Assembly: GCF_003751785.1 (NCBI RefSeq)
Contig: NZ_RKIE01000002.1
Span: forward strand, 1-64,000
DNA from: Frigoribacterium sp. PhB160
GTDB lineage: Bacteria > Actinomycetota > Actinomycetes > Actinomycetales > Microbacteriaceae
Direction of reading: 5' to 3'
DNA length: 64,000 bases
Made by a program: the position numbers and the translations under genes. Under the pieces are notes generated by a model. It worked only from the letters and a program-made list of their open reading frames with translations, was not told the DNA's origin and ran no database searches. Of the stretch, positions 36,322 through 45,892 are shown piece after piece. Each line of letters opens with the position of its first letter. Position 1 is the stretch's first letter.

Positions 36322-37371
36322 ATGGCCAAGAACATCGTGGGCGTCGACATCGGCAGCAAGTCGGTGCGTGCCGTCGAGGTCGCCGACGTCGACAAGGCGC
36401 GACCGACGATCGTCAAGTTCTACGAGGTCGTGCTGCCCGAGGGCTCCGCGAGCCGCGGCGAGGTGCTCGAGCCGCAGACGGTCGCGAGCTCGCTCAAGCA
36501 GCTCTGGTCGACCGGCGGCTTCAAGAGCAAGCAGGTCGTGCTCGGCATGGGCAACCAGCGGGTGCTCGCCCGTGACCTCACCGTCGCCAAGATGTCGCGC
36601 GAGCGCATCAAGGAGGCGCTGCCCTTCCAGGTGCAGGACATGCTCCCCGTGCCCGTGGCCGACGCCCTGCTCGACTTCTACCCGTACAGCGAGGGCGTGG
36701 GCGACAACGGCCCCGTCGTCAACGGCCTGCTGATCGCGGCCGTCAAGGACGCGGTGCTCGGCAACGTGCGAGCGACGCAGCTCGCCGGCCTCAACCCCAT
36801 GGGCGTCGACCTCATCCCGTTCTCCAACGTGCGCCTGCTGGTCAACCGCCCCCGCATCGCCGGCACCGTCGCCGTCGTCGAGATCGGCCACAGCACCACC
36901 TCCGTCGTCATGGTGACGAACGGCGTCCCGCAGTTCGTCCGCATCATCCCCTCCGGCGGTGACGACATCACGCAGGCCGTCGCGGCGAAGCTGCAGGTCA
37001 GCGCGGCCCAGGCCGACGTGCTCAAGTACGGCCGCGGTCTCTCGACGCACACGACGACGCCCGACGAGCAGGCCGCCTCGGCCGCCATCTTCGAGTCGAC
37101 CAACGACCTGCTGGGCAGCCTCCGCAACACGATCCAGTACTTCGTCAACACGCGTCCGACCGAGACGGTCTCGGGCATCGTGCTCTCCGGCGGCGGGGCC
37201 AACCTGCCCGGCCTGCCCGACGCCCTCTCCGAGGTCACGCGCCTCCCCGTCGCCCCCGGTGATCCCTTCGCCACGGTCGACATCTCCAAGTCCCTCGACG
37301 AGGCGGCCCTCCGCAGCCGCACCTCCGACCTCACCGTGGCCCTCGGCCTCGCCCTCGGGAGCGCAGCATGA
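36322..37371 (+). CDS. pilM: Type IV pilus assembly protein PilM (actin-like)
   Basis: 349 residues. FtsA/actin-like ATPase fold: VGVDIGSKSVRAVEVADV near the start, AVVEIGHSTTSVVMV in the middle, and IVLSGGGANLPGLPDAL towards the end are the phosphate-1, phosphate-2 and adenosine motifs. PilM is cytoplasmic and binds the N-terminal tail of PilN, linking the motor to the alignment complex. The stop overlaps pilN (ATGA). Confidence 0.95.
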   Translation: MAKNIVGVDIGSKSVRAVEVADVDKARPTIVKFYEVVLPEGSASRGEVLEPQTVASSLKQLWSTGGFKSKQVVLGMGNQRVLARDLTVAKMSRERIKEALPFQVQDMLPVPVADALLDFYPYSEGVGDNGPVVNGLLIAAVKDAVLGNVRATQLAGLNPMGVDLIPFSNVRLLVNRPRIAGTVAVVEIGHSTTSVVMVTNGVPQFVRIIPSGGDDITQAVAAKLQVSAAQADVLKYGRGLSTHTTTPDEQAASAAIFESTNDLLGSLRNTIQYFVNTRPTETVSGIVLSGGGANLPGLPDALSEVTRLPVAPGDPFATVDISKSLDEAALRSRTSDLTVALGLALGSAA

Positions 37372-38027
37372 GAACCTCCAGCAAAGACTCCGGCATCACG
37401 ATCGGCGGCGCACCCCGCGTCGACCTGCTGCCCCCCGAGGTCCGGGCGGGACGTCGCGCCGACGCCACGACCCGCCGCACCTGGCTCGGCGTCGTCGTGC
37501 TCGTCGCGGCCACTGTCGTCGCGAGCGGTGCGGCGACGCTCCACGCGGTCGGTGCCGAGGGCGACCTGGCGACCGCGCAGAGCGACACCTCCAGCCTGCT
37601 GGCCCAGCAGACGCAGTTCAGCGAGCTGCGGGCCACCCAGGCGCAGGTCGAGCTCGTGGAGGCCGGACAGAAGGTCGGCGGGTCCACCGACATCGACTGG
37701 TCCGCCTACCTCGCCGACGTGCAGTCGACGCTCCCGGTCGGAGTCACGATCGAGAGCGTCTCACTGGATCAGGCGTCGCCGCTCACCGCGTACGAGCAGC
37801 CGTCGACGCCTCTCCTCGGTGCTCGCGTGGCTACTTTGACCTTCACGGCGTCGAGCCCCTCGCTGCCCTCCTTCCCGGTGTGGCTCGACGGTCTCGCCAC
37901 GCTCCCGGGCTTCGCCGACGCGCTCCCGGGGTCGGTCACCCTGGTCGACGGTGTCTACGACGCCTCCGTGACCATGCACATCAACGCCGAGGCCTTCTCG
38001 GGCCGGTACGACGAGAAGGGCCAGTGA
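37368..38027 (+). CDS. pilN: Type IV pilus assembly protein PilN-like
   Basis: 219 residues. The PilM-binding tail motif INLLP appears as VDLLPPEV (about residues 18-25), followed by one membrane helix (about 42-62), a coiled-coil region and a ferredoxin-like periplasmic-side domain. Size and order between pilM and pilO support the call; sequence conservation of PilN is weak. pilO starts one base after the stop. Confidence 0.85.
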   Translation: MRTSSKDSGITIGGAPRVDLLPPEVRAGRRADATTRRTWLGVVVLVAATVVASGAATLHAVGAEGDLATAQSDTSSLLAQQTQFSELRATQAQVELVEAGQKVGGSTDIDWSAYLADVQSTLPVGVTIESVSLDQASPLTAYEQPSTPLLGARVATLTFTASSPSLPSFPVWLDGLATLPGFADALPGSVTLVDGVYDASVTMHINAEAFSGRYDEKGQ

Positions 38028-38028
38028 C

Positions 38029-38814
38029 ATGGACCGCAACCGCATCAAGATGTTCGCCGCGATGGCGACAGCCGTCGCCGTGCTCGCCCTCGGGTTCTTC
38101 GTGGGCATCCAGCCGCAGCTGTCGGCCGCGTCGGCTTCGAGGGAGCAGCAGGCGACGGTCGAGGCCCAGAACGCGACCATCGCCGCGACGATCGAGCAGC
38201 TGAAAGCCGACAACGAGGGCATGGCCGACCTGAAGGCCACCTTGGGCGGCCTCGAGCTGAAGGTCCCGTCCACCGCCTCGATGCCGTCGTTCCTGAACCA
38301 GCTCGACAGCATGGCGGCCACGTCCGGAACGGTCGTGACGAACTTCACGGCGGCCGACGCCCAGGCCTACGACCCGGCTGTGGTGGCCGAGCCCACGGAG
38401 ACCGAGACGCAGGACGCGGCCGGTGACACCACCGGAGGTGCGGCCGCCACCGACGCTCCCGTGCCGGCGGACGCGAGCGCTTCGCCCGAAGCGCCAGCGC
38501 TGGTCACCGACCCTTCCATCACCGCCGCGAACTTCTCGACCATCGCCATCTCCGTCACGGTCAAGGGCAGCTATGCCGCAGCCCTGGACTTCGTGTCCCG
38601 GATCCAGTCGGGCGACCGGCTCTTCGGTCTCACGTCGTTCGCCAGCGACGGTTCCTCCGAGGGCGGGGCCGAGGCGAGTGCCTCCGACTCCTGGACCATC
38701 TCCGGCAACGTCTACGTCCTCCAGGACGCCGCCACCGCCCAGTCCGACCCCAGCGCCACCACGCCCACCACGCAGGCGCAGGGCACCGACGACAGCACCG
38801 CCGCCGGTCAGTAG
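38029..38814 (+). CDS. pilO: Type IV pilus assembly protein PilO-like
   Basis: 261 residues. One N-terminal membrane helix (MFAAMATAVAVLALGFFVGI), a coiled coil (about 38-75), and a PilO-like domain ending in LDFVSRIQSGDRLFGLTSF, interrupted by a ~40-residue Ala/Thr/Asp-rich insert and followed by a Thr/Ser/Gln-rich tail. It is the partner of PilN. No pilP or pilQ follows, as expected for a monoderm cell. Last gene of the pilus cluster. Confidence 0.82.
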   Translation: MDRNRIKMFAAMATAVAVLALGFFVGIQPQLSAASASREQQATVEAQNATIAATIEQLKADNEGMADLKATLGGLELKVPSTASMPSFLNQLDSMAATSGTVVTNFTAADAQAYDPAVVAEPTETETQDAAGDTTGGAAATDAPVPADASASPEAPALVTDPSITAANFSTIAISVTVKGSYAAALDFVSRIQSGDRLFGLTSFASDGSSEGGAEASASDSWTISGNVYVLQDAATAQSDPSATTPTTQAQGTDDSTAAGQ

Positions 38815-39065
38815 GCCCCCCGGGCGGGTGACGTGCGACTCACCCGCCCCGCCGCACGATCACCCGCCCCGAGATTAGGGAGCGGCGCGCACGGGGCCGT
38901 ATCGTCGGGAGCCGAGTCGACCGTCCACCCCGAGCGGCCGACTCGCGATCGATCGTCGCGGCCCCGAACGCCCGGCGACGACACGGGTCCACCCAGCCCG
39001 TCGTCGACGGGCGCACCCACGCCCGCGACCGCGAACCCGAACACGCACGAAAGTCGCACACCCGA

Positions 39066-40418
39066 ATGTCGATCACGTCGCCCGCCCGCGCCTCCGCGAG
39101 CCCTGCAGACCCCTCCGCCCCGACCCCCACGAGGAAGCGCGCCCGAGCGGCCGCCCCCCGCCTCGCCGCGTTCGCGATCCCGACGCTGATGGCCGCCGCG
39201 GCCGTCCTCGTCCCCACCGGCGCCCAGGCCGCCGCCCCCGTGGCCCCGACGTACACGTGCCAGACGACCGAGGGCTCCCTCGGCTCGGCCCCCGGCCAGT
39301 TCGACTACCCCAAGGGCATCGCCTACGACGCCCCCCGCGACGTGCTGTGGGTGCTCGACTCGAACACCGGCCGCCTGCAGTCGCGCGACATGGCGACCGG
39401 CGCCTACACCGAGGCGACGCCTCCCGAGGGCGGCTGGCCCACCATCGCCCAGGCCCTCGGCGTGGCCGTCGACCCGCTGACCGACGACGTGATCGTCGCC
39501 GACTCCGAGCGCGACGCGGTCATCCGCTACGTCCCCGAGACCGGCCAGTGGAGCGACCTCACGAACGGCTACGCCGGCTTCGACCACGTCCCCTCGGTCG
39601 CGGTCGCGGCCGACGGCACGATCTACGCGGCGACCGGCTACACGGGCGACGTCGTCTCGCTGGCGCCCGGCGCCTCCTCGTGGACCGTCGTCTACGACGG
39701 CCCCGGCACCGACGTCGGCGCCGAGATGGGCACGGTCGGCGTCGCCGTCTCGGCCGACGGCTCCGTCTACGTGCTCGACCGCCCCGCGGCCGAGGTCCAC
39801 GTCATCAGCACCGACGGCACGGTCTCCGACCTCGAGCTGCCCTACCCGATCCGCGACGCCTCCGGCATCACGGTCGACCTGGTCGGCCGCGTCTACGTCG
39901 TCGACGAGAAGCTGCAGCAGCCCTCCGACCCCGAGCTGACCGGCGACTCGGTCAACGTCTACACGCCCGGCGTCGGCTGGTCGTCGTTCGGCCCGCGCGG
40001 CACCGCCGACTGCACCTTCGTCGGCGCCTGGGGCGTCACGACCTTCGGCGACACCGTCGCGGTGACGGACGCCAGCGGCCACCGCATCGAGCTCTGGACC
40101 GTCACCCCCGCCGCGGTCGTGCCCGTGCCGACCGACCCGACGCCGGTGCCCACCGAGCCGACGACCCCGGCGCCGACCGACCCGGTCACGACGGCGCCCG
40201 CGCCCGTCGAGCCCGCCCCGGCCGAGACGACCCCCGCCGCCGCGCCCGCCGCGGTCGACGCCACCCCGGTCGCCGCGGCCCCGCGTGACGGCGCCCTCGC
40301 CTTCACCGGCACCGACTCGGCGCCGATCGCCGGGGGAGCCGCGGCCCTCGTAGGCCTCGGCCTCGTGCTGACCGCCGTCGCGGCCGTCCGTCGTCGTCGC
40401 ACCCGCGGCCAGCAGTAG
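39066..40418 (+). CDS. Sortase-anchored secreted beta-propeller (NHL-like) surface protein
   Basis: 450 residues. A basic N-terminus and hydrophobic segment (about 32-52) ending in AQAAAP form a Sec signal peptide. The body (about 65-350) has repeated blade-like units (for example GIAYDAPRDVLWVLDSNTGR, then GVAVDPLTDDVIVADSERD and GITVDLVGRVYVVDEKL), typical of NHL/SMP-30-type propellers. A Pro/Thr-rich wall-spanning linker follows, then LAFTG (411-415), a membrane helix and RRRRTRGQQ: a LAXTG cell-wall sorting signal as used by class E sortases of high-GC actinobacteria. Ligand unknown. The 251-nt gap before it holds no other gene. Confidence 0.85.
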   Translation: MSITSPARASASPADPSAPTPTRKRARAAAPRLAAFAIPTLMAAAAVLVPTGAQAAAPVAPTYTCQTTEGSLGSAPGQFDYPKGIAYDAPRDVLWVLDSNTGRLQSRDMATGAYTEATPPEGGWPTIAQALGVAVDPLTDDVIVADSERDAVIRYVPETGQWSDLTNGYAGFDHVPSVAVAADGTIYAATGYTGDVVSLAPGASSWTVVYDGPGTDVGAEMGTVGVAVSADGSVYVLDRPAAEVHVISTDGTVSDLELPYPIRDASGITVDLVGRVYVVDEKLQQPSDPELTGDSVNVYTPGVGWSSFGPRGTADCTFVGAWGVTTFGDTVAVTDASGHRIELWTVTPAAVVPVPTDPTPVPTEPTTPAPTDPVTTAPAPVEPAPAETTPAAAPAAVDATPVAAAPRDGALAFTGTDSAPIAGGAAALVGLGLVLTAVAAVRRRRTRGQQ

Positions 40419-40436
40419 CACCGCCCCGCACCGCCC

Positions 40437-40475
40437 GACAGCCCGGGCCCGCCACCTCGGCGGGCCCGGGCTGTC
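40437..40475 (+). terminator. Terminator hairpin after the surface-protein gene
   Basis: Perfect 17-bp stem (40437-40453 with 40459-40475) and a 5-nt loop, 18 nt after the stop codon. No U-tract. Confidence 0.75.
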
Positions 40476-40497
40476 CCGCGTCCGGCCCCGGTCGGCG

Positions 40498-40503
40498 TAG
40501 CCT
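40498..40503 (+). promoter_or_regulatory. Candidate -10 of a leaderless membrane-protein gene
   Basis: TAGCCT followed by exactly 6 nt and ATG at 40510, matching the leaderless pattern found at csrA and at 24272-24284. No Shine-Dalgarno lies between. Confidence 0.5.
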
Positions 40504-40509
40504 CGACGG

Positions 40510-41064
40510 ATGACCCGGGCCGTGTTCGCGCTGATGGGCACCGTGCTGTACGCGGCGCTCGTCATCACGAGCGCGGGCTTCGAGAGCCTCCTGCTCGACC
40601 GCGACGTCATCGCCGAGCGCGACGCCGGCACGCTGCTCGGCCCGTCGATGGTCGCCGCGGCCGTCCTCGTCGTCCTCCTGTCCCTCCTGCGCTCGGCCGC
40701 GCTGGCCGACTCCGTCGAGGGCAGGGCGCCGGAGGTGCGGGGCACCTTCCCCGCCCAGCCCGCGTCCGAGGTCCGTGCGACCCCCTCGCGGCCCGGGCCC
40801 CGCGGCCCCGGCGGCGAGGCGCCCGCCTCCCGACCCGCGCCTCCCCGTCTGCCGACGACCGCGCTGCTCACCGCCCTGCTCGTGTGGGTCGTGATGGTCG
40901 TGACGGGCTCGGTCGGCTACGGCCTCGTCCGCGACGACCTGGTCGCCGTCGCCCTCTTCGCGGGCTCGCACGCCCTCTCGCCGTTCGTGCTCGGATCGGC
41001 GGCGTGGGCGGCCCTCGTCGTGGTCGGGACGGTGGCCCTGTCGCGTGTGCAGCCCGCGACCTGA
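40510..41064 (+). CDS. Hypothetical membrane protein, four hydrophobic segments
   Basis: 184 residues. Hydrophobic segments at about 4-24, 44-62, 118-138 and 148-175, with a Pro/Arg-rich cytoplasmic-type loop (about 70-115). No family recognised with certainty. It is a single gene between a strong terminator and the str promoter, probably leaderless. No functional inference is justified. Confidence 0.65.
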   Translation: MTRAVFALMGTVLYAALVITSAGFESLLLDRDVIAERDAGTLLGPSMVAAAVLVVLLSLLRSAALADSVEGRAPEVRGTFPAQPASEVRATPSRPGPRGPGGEAPASRPAPPRLPTTALLTALLVWVVMVVTGSVGYGLVRDDLVAVALFAGSHALSPFVLGSAAWAALVVVGTVALSRVQPAT

Positions 41065-41100
41065 GCGCCTCCGGGCACGGTCGGCGTCACCCGGGGACAT

Positions 41101-41129
41101 TTGATTAAGCCCTGGCCCGAAGCTATGCT
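41101..41129 (+). promoter_or_regulatory. Promoter of the str operon
   Basis: TTGATT (41101-41106), a 17-nt spacer and TATGCT (41124-41129). Predicted start near 41136, leaving a ~194-nt leader before rpsL. Confidence 0.8.
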
Positions 41130-41135
41130 TGTGCG

Positions 41136-41329
41136 GGTGTGCGCTCAGCAGCGCGCCCGAAATACCCACTCGCACGACGGGGCCTGCCCCGTCACGAGTC
41201 GGGTCACCGTCCGTCGACGGGCCTCAGGCCGGTCGACACGGACGAGGAGGCCGACCGATCGGTCGGACAGAGCAGAGCCCTGCACGGTGCACAACGAGGC
41301 CGGCCGCAGAGCGCAACCAAGGAGAACCA
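41136..41329 (+). other. Structured 5' leader of the str operon
   Basis: Contains an 11-bp hairpin with a 2-nt bulge (41208-41218 with 41232-41244, core CGTCCGT / ACGGACG and CGAC / GTCG) and, 7 nt further, the 16-bp perfect palindrome CCGACCGATCGGTCGG (41251-41266). They may be an attenuator or autoregulatory S7 or S12 site; no known motif was recognised. The rpsL Shine-Dalgarno AAGGAGAA follows at about 41319. Confidence 0.45.
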
Positions 41330-41704
41330 GTGCCAACCATCCAGCAGCTGGTCCGCAAGGGACGCACGCCGAAGGTCGTCAAGACCAAGGCCCCCGCCCT
41401 GCGGTCCAACCCCCAGCAGCGTGGCGTGTGCACCCGCGTGTACACCACCACCCCCAAGAAGCCGAACTCCGCGCTCCGCAAGGTCGCCCGCGTGAAGCTC
41501 TCCAACGGCACCGAGGTCACCGCCTACATCCCCGGCGAGGGCCACAACCTGCAGGAGCACTCGATGGTGCTCGTGCGCGGCGGTCGTGTGAAGGACCTCC
41601 CCGGCGTGCGCTACAAGATCGTCCGCGGCGCCCTCGACACCCAGGCCGTGAAGAACCGCAAGCAGGCTCGCAGCCTCTACGGCGCGAAGAAGGACAAGAA
41701 GTAA
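41330..41704 (+). CDS. rpsL: 30S ribosomal protein S12
   Basis: 124 residues from GTG at 41330, directly after AAGGAGAA; the frame is open further upstream but not coding. S12 lies at the decoding centre. [13 protein letters not shown] carries Lys43 and [12 protein letters not shown] carries Lys88, both the streptomycin-sensitive wild type. First gene of the str operon; the stop overlaps rpsG (TAATG). Confidence 0.98.
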   Translation: MPTIQQLVRKGRTPKVVKTKAPALRSNPQQRGVCTRVYTTTPKKPNSALRKVARVKLSNGTEVTAYIPGEGHNLQEHSMVLVRGGRVKDLPGVRYKIVRGALDTQAVKNRKQARSLYGAKKDKK

Positions 41705-42174
41705 TGCCTCGCAAAGGACCCGCGCCCAAGCGCCCCGTCGTCGCCGACCCCGTCTACGGTGCGCCGATCGTCAGCCAGCTCGTCAACAAGATCCTCCTCG
41801 ACGGCAAGAAGGGGCTCGCCGAGCGCATCGTCTACGGTGCCCTCGCCGGCGTCTCCGCCAAGAACGACCAGGACGCCGTCACGACCCTGAAGAAGGCCCT
41901 CGACAACGTGCGCCCGACCCTCGAGGTCCGGTCGCGCCGCGTCGGTGGCTCGACCTACCAGGTGCCCGTCGAGGTCAAGCCGCACCGCGCGAACACCCTC
42001 GCGCTGCGCTGGCTGACCTCGTACGCCAAGGCTCGTCGCGAGAAGACGATGACCGAGCGCCTCATGAACGAGATCCTCGACGCGAGCAACGGCCTCGGCG
42101 CCGCTGTCAAGCGCCGCGAGGACACGCACAAGATGGCTGAGGCCAACAAGGCCTTCGCGCACTACCGCTGGTAA
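41704..42174 (+). CDS. rpsG: 30S ribosomal protein S7
   Basis: 156 residues, standard for bacterial S7. It starts [19 protein letters not shown] and contains [18 protein letters not shown], the rRNA-binding beta-hairpin. S7 nucleates the head of the 30S subunit and in enterobacteria represses the str operon. Translationally coupled to rpsL and followed by a strong hairpin. Confidence 0.98.
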   Translation: MPRKGPAPKRPVVADPVYGAPIVSQLVNKILLDGKKGLAERIVYGALAGVSAKNDQDAVTTLKKALDNVRPTLEVRSRRVGGSTYQVPVEVKPHRANTLALRWLTSYAKARREKTMTERLMNEILDASNGLGAAVKRREDTHKMAEANKAFAHYRW

Positions 42175-42181
42175 CCGCTGC

Positions 42182-42218
42182 GGAGGCGCGGCGTGCGCAC
42201 GACGCACACCGCGCCTCC
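42182..42218 (+). terminator. Hairpin between rpsG and fusA (dispersed 10-mer stem)
   Basis: GGAGGCGCGG (42182-42191) pairs with CCGCGCCTCC (42209-42218), and after one mismatch GTGCG pairs with CGCAC, giving a 15-bp stem with a 5-nt loop. It lies 7 nt after rpsG inside the str operon, so it may be a partial terminator or processing site that sets the ratio of rpsLG to fusA mRNA. Confidence 0.6.
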
Positions 42219-42258
42219 CCAGCCCCCGCTTTCCCCACCTACCCCTTCGGAGGAACCT

Positions 42259-44376
42259 GTGGCACAGGACGTGCTCACCGACCTGAACAAGGTCCGCAAC
42301 ATCGGCATCATGGCGCACATCGATGCTGGCAAGACGACGACCACCGAGCGCATCCTGTACTACACCGGCATCACCCACAAGATCGGTGAGGTCCACGACG
42401 GTGCGGCCACGATGGACTGGATGGCGCAGGAGCAGGAGCGCGGCATCACGATCACGTCGGCCGCGACGACCTGCTTCTGGAACAAGAACCAGATCAACAT
42501 CATCGACACCCCCGGCCACGTCGACTTCACGGTCGAGGTCGAGCGTTCGCTCCGCGTCCTCGACGGCGCCGTCGCCGTCTTCGACGGCAAGGAGGGCGTC
42601 GAGCCCCAGTCCGAGACCGTCTGGCGTCAGGCCGACAAGTACGACGTGCCCCGCATCTGCTTCGTCAACAAGATGGACAAGCTCGGCGCCGACTTCTACT
42701 TCACCGTCGACACCATCGTCAACCGCCTCGGTGCGGAGCCCCTCGTCATGCAGCTGCCGATCGGTGCGGAGTCCTCGTTCGAGGGCGTCGTCGACCTGGT
42801 CGAGATGCGCGCGCTCACCTGGCGCGGCGACGCCAAGGGCGACGTCGAGCTCGGTGCCAAGTACGAGATCGAGGAGATCCCGGCCGACCTCGTCGACCGT
42901 GCTGCCGAGTACCGCGAGAAGCTCATCGAGCGCGTGGCCGAGGCGGACGACGCGCTCATGGAGCGCTACCTCGAGGGCGACACCGAGTTCACGGTCGCCG
43001 AGATCAAGGCCGCCGTCCGCAAGTTGACGGTCAACAGCGAGGTCTACCCGATCTTCTGTGGCTCGGCCTTCAAGAACCGTGGCGTGCAGCCGATGCTCGA
43101 CGCGGTCATCGACTACCTCCCCTCGCCGCTCGACGTGCCCCCCATGGAGGGCCACGACGTCCGCGACGCCGAGAAGGTCATCATCCGCAAGCCCGAGTCG
43201 AGCGAGCCGTTCTCGGCCCTCGCCTTCAAGGTCGCGGTGCACCCCTTCTTCGGTCGCCTCACCTACGTCCGCGTCTACTCGGGCTCGATCGAGTCGGGCG
43301 CCCAGGTCGTCAACTCGACCAAGGACAAGAAGGAGCGCATCGGCAAGATCTTCCAGATGCACTCCAACAAGGAGAACCCGGTCGACAGCGTGACCGCCGG
43401 CCACATCTACGCGGTCATCGGCCTCAAGTTCACGACCACCGGCGACACCCTGTGCGACCCGCAGGACCAGGTCGTCCTCGAGTCGATGACCTTCCCCGAG
43501 CCCGTCATCGAGGTCGCCATCGAGCCCAAGACGAAGGCCGACCAGGAGAAGCTCTCCCTGGCCATCCAGAAGCTCGCCGAAGAAGACCCGACGTTCCGTG
43601 TCGAGCTCAACGCCGAGACGGGCCAGACGGTCATCAAGGGCATGGGCGAGCTCCACCTCGACATCCTCGTCGACCGCATGAAGCGCGAGTTCAACGTCGA
43701 GGCCAACGTCGGCAAGCCCCAGGTGGCGTACCGCGAGACGCTCAAGAAGGGCATCGAGCGCTACGACTACACCCACAAGAAGCAGACCGGTGGGTCGGGT
43801 CAGTTCGCCAAGGTCCAGATCGCCCTGGAGCCCTTCGAGGTCACGGCCGAGTCGACCTACGAGTTCGTCAACAAGGTCACCGGCGGCCGCGTCCCCCGCG
43901 AGTACATCCCCTCGGTGGACGCCGGCATCCAGGACGCCATGCAGGTCGGAGTCCTCGCGGGCTACCCGACCGTGGGCGTCCGGGCGCTCCTGCTCGACGG
44001 CGCGGCGCACGACGTCGACTCGTCGGAGATGGCCTTCAAGATCGCTGGGTCGATCGCCTACAAAGAGGCGGCTCGCAAGGCCCAGCCCGTTCTCCTCGAG
44101 CCGCTCATGGCGGTCGAGGTGCGTACGCCCGAGGAGTACATGGGCGACGTCATCGGCGACCTCAGCTCGCGACGCGGGCAGATCTCGTCGATGGAAGACG
44201 CCAGTGGTGTGAAGGTCGTTCGGGCCAGCGTGCCGCTGTCGGAGATGTTCGGCTACGTCGGTGACCTCCGGTCGAAGACCTCGGGTCGTGCCGTCTACTC
44301 GATGACGTTCGAGTCGTACCAGGAAGTCCCCTCGGCCGTCGCCGAGGAGATCATCCAGAAGAACAAGGGCGAATAG
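42259..44376 (+). CDS. fusA: Translation elongation factor G
   Basis: 705 residues from GTG, with CGGAGGAA 5 nt upstream. The GTPase motifs are G1 [16 protein letters not shown]3 DTPGHVDF and G4 NKMDK. Domains II to V follow, including [15 protein letters not shown] and the C-terminal domain with [19 protein letters not shown] drives translocation and, with RRF, ribosome recycling. Length is typical (~700). Confidence 0.98.
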   Translation: MAQDVLTDLNKVRNIGIMAHIDAGKTTTTERILYYTGITHKIGEVHDGAATMDWMAQEQERGITITSAATTCFWNKNQINIIDTPGHVDFTVEVERSLRVLDGAVAVFDGKEGVEPQSETVWRQADKYDVPRICFVNKMDKLGADFYFTVDTIVNRLGAEPLVMQLPIGAESSFEGVVDLVEMRALTWRGDAKGDVELGAKYEIEEIPADLVDRAAEYREKLIERVAEADDALMERYLEGDTEFTVAEIKAAVRKLTVNSEVYPIFCGSAFKNRGVQPMLDAVIDYLPSPLDVPPMEGHDVRDAEKVIIRKPESSEPFSALAFKVAVHPFFGRLTYVRVYSGSIESGAQVVNSTKDKKERIGKIFQMHSNKENPVDSVTAGHIYAVIGLKFTTTGDTLCDPQDQVVLESMTFPEPVIEVAIEPKTKADQEKLSLAIQKLAEEDPTFRVELNAETGQTVIKGMGELHLDILVDRMKREFNVEANVGKPQVAYRETLKKGIERYDYTHKKQTGGSGQFAKVQIALEPFEVTAESTYEFVNKVTGGRVPREYIPSVDAGIQDAMQVGVLAGYPTVGVRALLLDGAAHDVDSSEMAFKIAGSIAYKEAARKAQPVLLEPLMAVEVRTPEEYMGDVIGDLSSRRGQISSMEDASGVKVVRASVPLSEMFGYVGDLRSKTSGRAVYSMTFESYQEVPSAVAEEIIQKNKGE

Positions 44377-44502
44377 TCCCTGACCTCGCGGCCGTTCCTC
44401 GACCGCGTAACATGTACACACACCAATCCGCAGTGTCCGGTAGGCCGGGTCATCGACCCGGCCCCCGGCCCCACTGCAACCGAGTCCTGAGGAGGACCCA
44501 CA

Positions 44503-45696
44503 GTGGCTAAGGCCAAGTTCGAGCGGACCAAGCCGCACGTCAACATCGGAACCATCGGTCACGTCGACCACGGCAAGACCACGCTCACCGCGGCGATCAC
44601 CAAGGTCCTGCACGACAAGTACCCGACCCTCAACGAGGCGTCGGCCTTCGACCAGATCGACAACGCGCCCGAAGAGAAGCAGCGCGGCATCACGATCAAC
44701 ATCTCGCACGTCGAGTACCAGACGGAGAAGCGTCACTACGCTCACGTCGACGCTCCCGGTCACGCCGACTACATCAAGAACATGATCACCGGCGCGGCTC
44801 AGATGGACGGCGCGATCCTCGTGGTCGCCGCCACCGACGGCCCGATGCCCCAGACGCGTGAGCACGTCCTGCTCGCCCGCCAGGTCGGCGTGCCCTACAT
44901 CGTCGTGGCGCTCAACAAGTCCGACATGGTCGACGACGAGGAGATCCTCGAGCTCGTCGAGATCGAGGTGCGCGAGCTCCTCTCCAGCCAGGACTTCGAC
45001 GGCGACAACGCCCCCGTCGTGCAGGTCTCCGCTCTCAAGGCCCTCGAGGGCGACGAGAAGTGGGCCGCCACGGTCGCCGACCTGATGGACCAGGTCGACG
45101 AGAACGTCCCCGAGCCCGTCCGTGCCACGGACCAGCCCTTCCTCATGCCCGTCGAGGACGTCTTCACGATCACCGGTCGTGGAACCGTCATCACCGGTCG
45201 TGTCGAGCGCGGCATCCTGAAGCCGAACGACGAGGTCGAGATCGTCGGCATCAAGGAGAAGTCGTCGAAGACGACCGTCACCGCCATCGAGATGTTCCGC
45301 AAGACCCTCGACGACGCGCGCGCCGGTGAGAACGTCGGCCTCCTCCTCCGCGGCACCAAGCGCGAGGACGTCGAGCGTGGCCAGGTCGTGGTCAAGCCCG
45401 GCTCGATCACGCCCCACACCGAGTTCGAGGCGAACGTCTACATCCTGTCCAAGGACGAGGGTGGGCGTCACAACCCGTTCTACGCGAACTACCGCCCGCA
45501 GTTCTACTTCCGCACCACCGACGTCACGGGTGTCATCACGCTGCCCGAGGGCACCGAGATGGTCATGCCCGGCGACACGACTGAGATCACCGTCCAGCTG
45601 ATCCAGCCCATCGCCATGGAAGAGGGCCTCCGCTTCGCCATCCGTGAGGGTGGCCGCACGGTCGGCGCCGGCACGGTCGTCAAGATCGTCAAGTAG
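44503..45696 (+). CDS. tuf: Translation elongation factor Tu
   Basis: 397 residues from GTG, with GAGGAGG upstream. Motifs: [11 protein letters not shown] (G1), DAPGHADY (G3), NKSDMVD (G4) and SALKALEG (G5). Delivers aminoacyl-tRNA to the ribosome and is the target of kirromycin-type drugs. The 126-nt gap after fusA contains TAACAT (44408-44413), a possible -10 of a separate tuf promoter without a clear -35. Followed by a strong terminator that ends the str operon. Confidence 0.98.
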   Translation: MAKAKFERTKPHVNIGTIGHVDHGKTTLTAAITKVLHDKYPTLNEASAFDQIDNAPEEKQRGITINISHVEYQTEKRHYAHVDAPGHADYIKNMITGAAQMDGAILVVAATDGPMPQTREHVLLARQVGVPYIVVALNKSDMVDDEEILELVEIEVRELLSSQDFDGDNAPVVQVSALKALEGDEKWAATVADLMDQVDENVPEPVRATDQPFLMPVEDVFTITGRGTVITGRVERGILKPNDEVEIVGIKEKSSKTTVTAIEMFRKTLDDARAGENVGLLLRGTKREDVERGQVVVKPGSITPHTEFEANVYILSKDEGGRHNPFYANYRPQFYFRTTDVTGVITLPEGTEMVMPGDTTEITVQLIQPIAMEEGLRFAIREGGRTVGAGTVVKIVK

Positions 45697-45725
45697 TCCT
45701 GCTCACGCAGCACTCCTGATCTCCT

Positions 45726-45765
45726 GAGAGGGGGTCGGGCCCCGCACGGGGTCCGGCCCCCTCTC
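45726..45765 (+). terminator. Terminator of the str operon after tuf
   Basis: Near-perfect 18-bp stem (left arm beginning GAGAGGGGG at 45726, right arm ending CCCCCTCTC at 45765) with two G-U pairs and a very short loop. Positioned 29 nt after the tuf stop and followed by TCTCGTG. Confidence 0.85.
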
Positions 45766-45892
45766 TCGTGCGTCCGGGGCCCGAACCGGCCCGCGCCTCC
45801 TGCGATGTTCGTCACAGACGTGGCGCCGGGGGCGGCGGGAGGGCACCATGGCAGGAGACGCCGGACCAGCCGGCGCGGACAGGAGGCGCATC

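Noticed and set aside
41677-45471. ~1264-codon minus-strand open frame over rpsG-fusA-tuf
   Set aside because: Mirror frame of highly expressed genes; no domains, no ribosome site.
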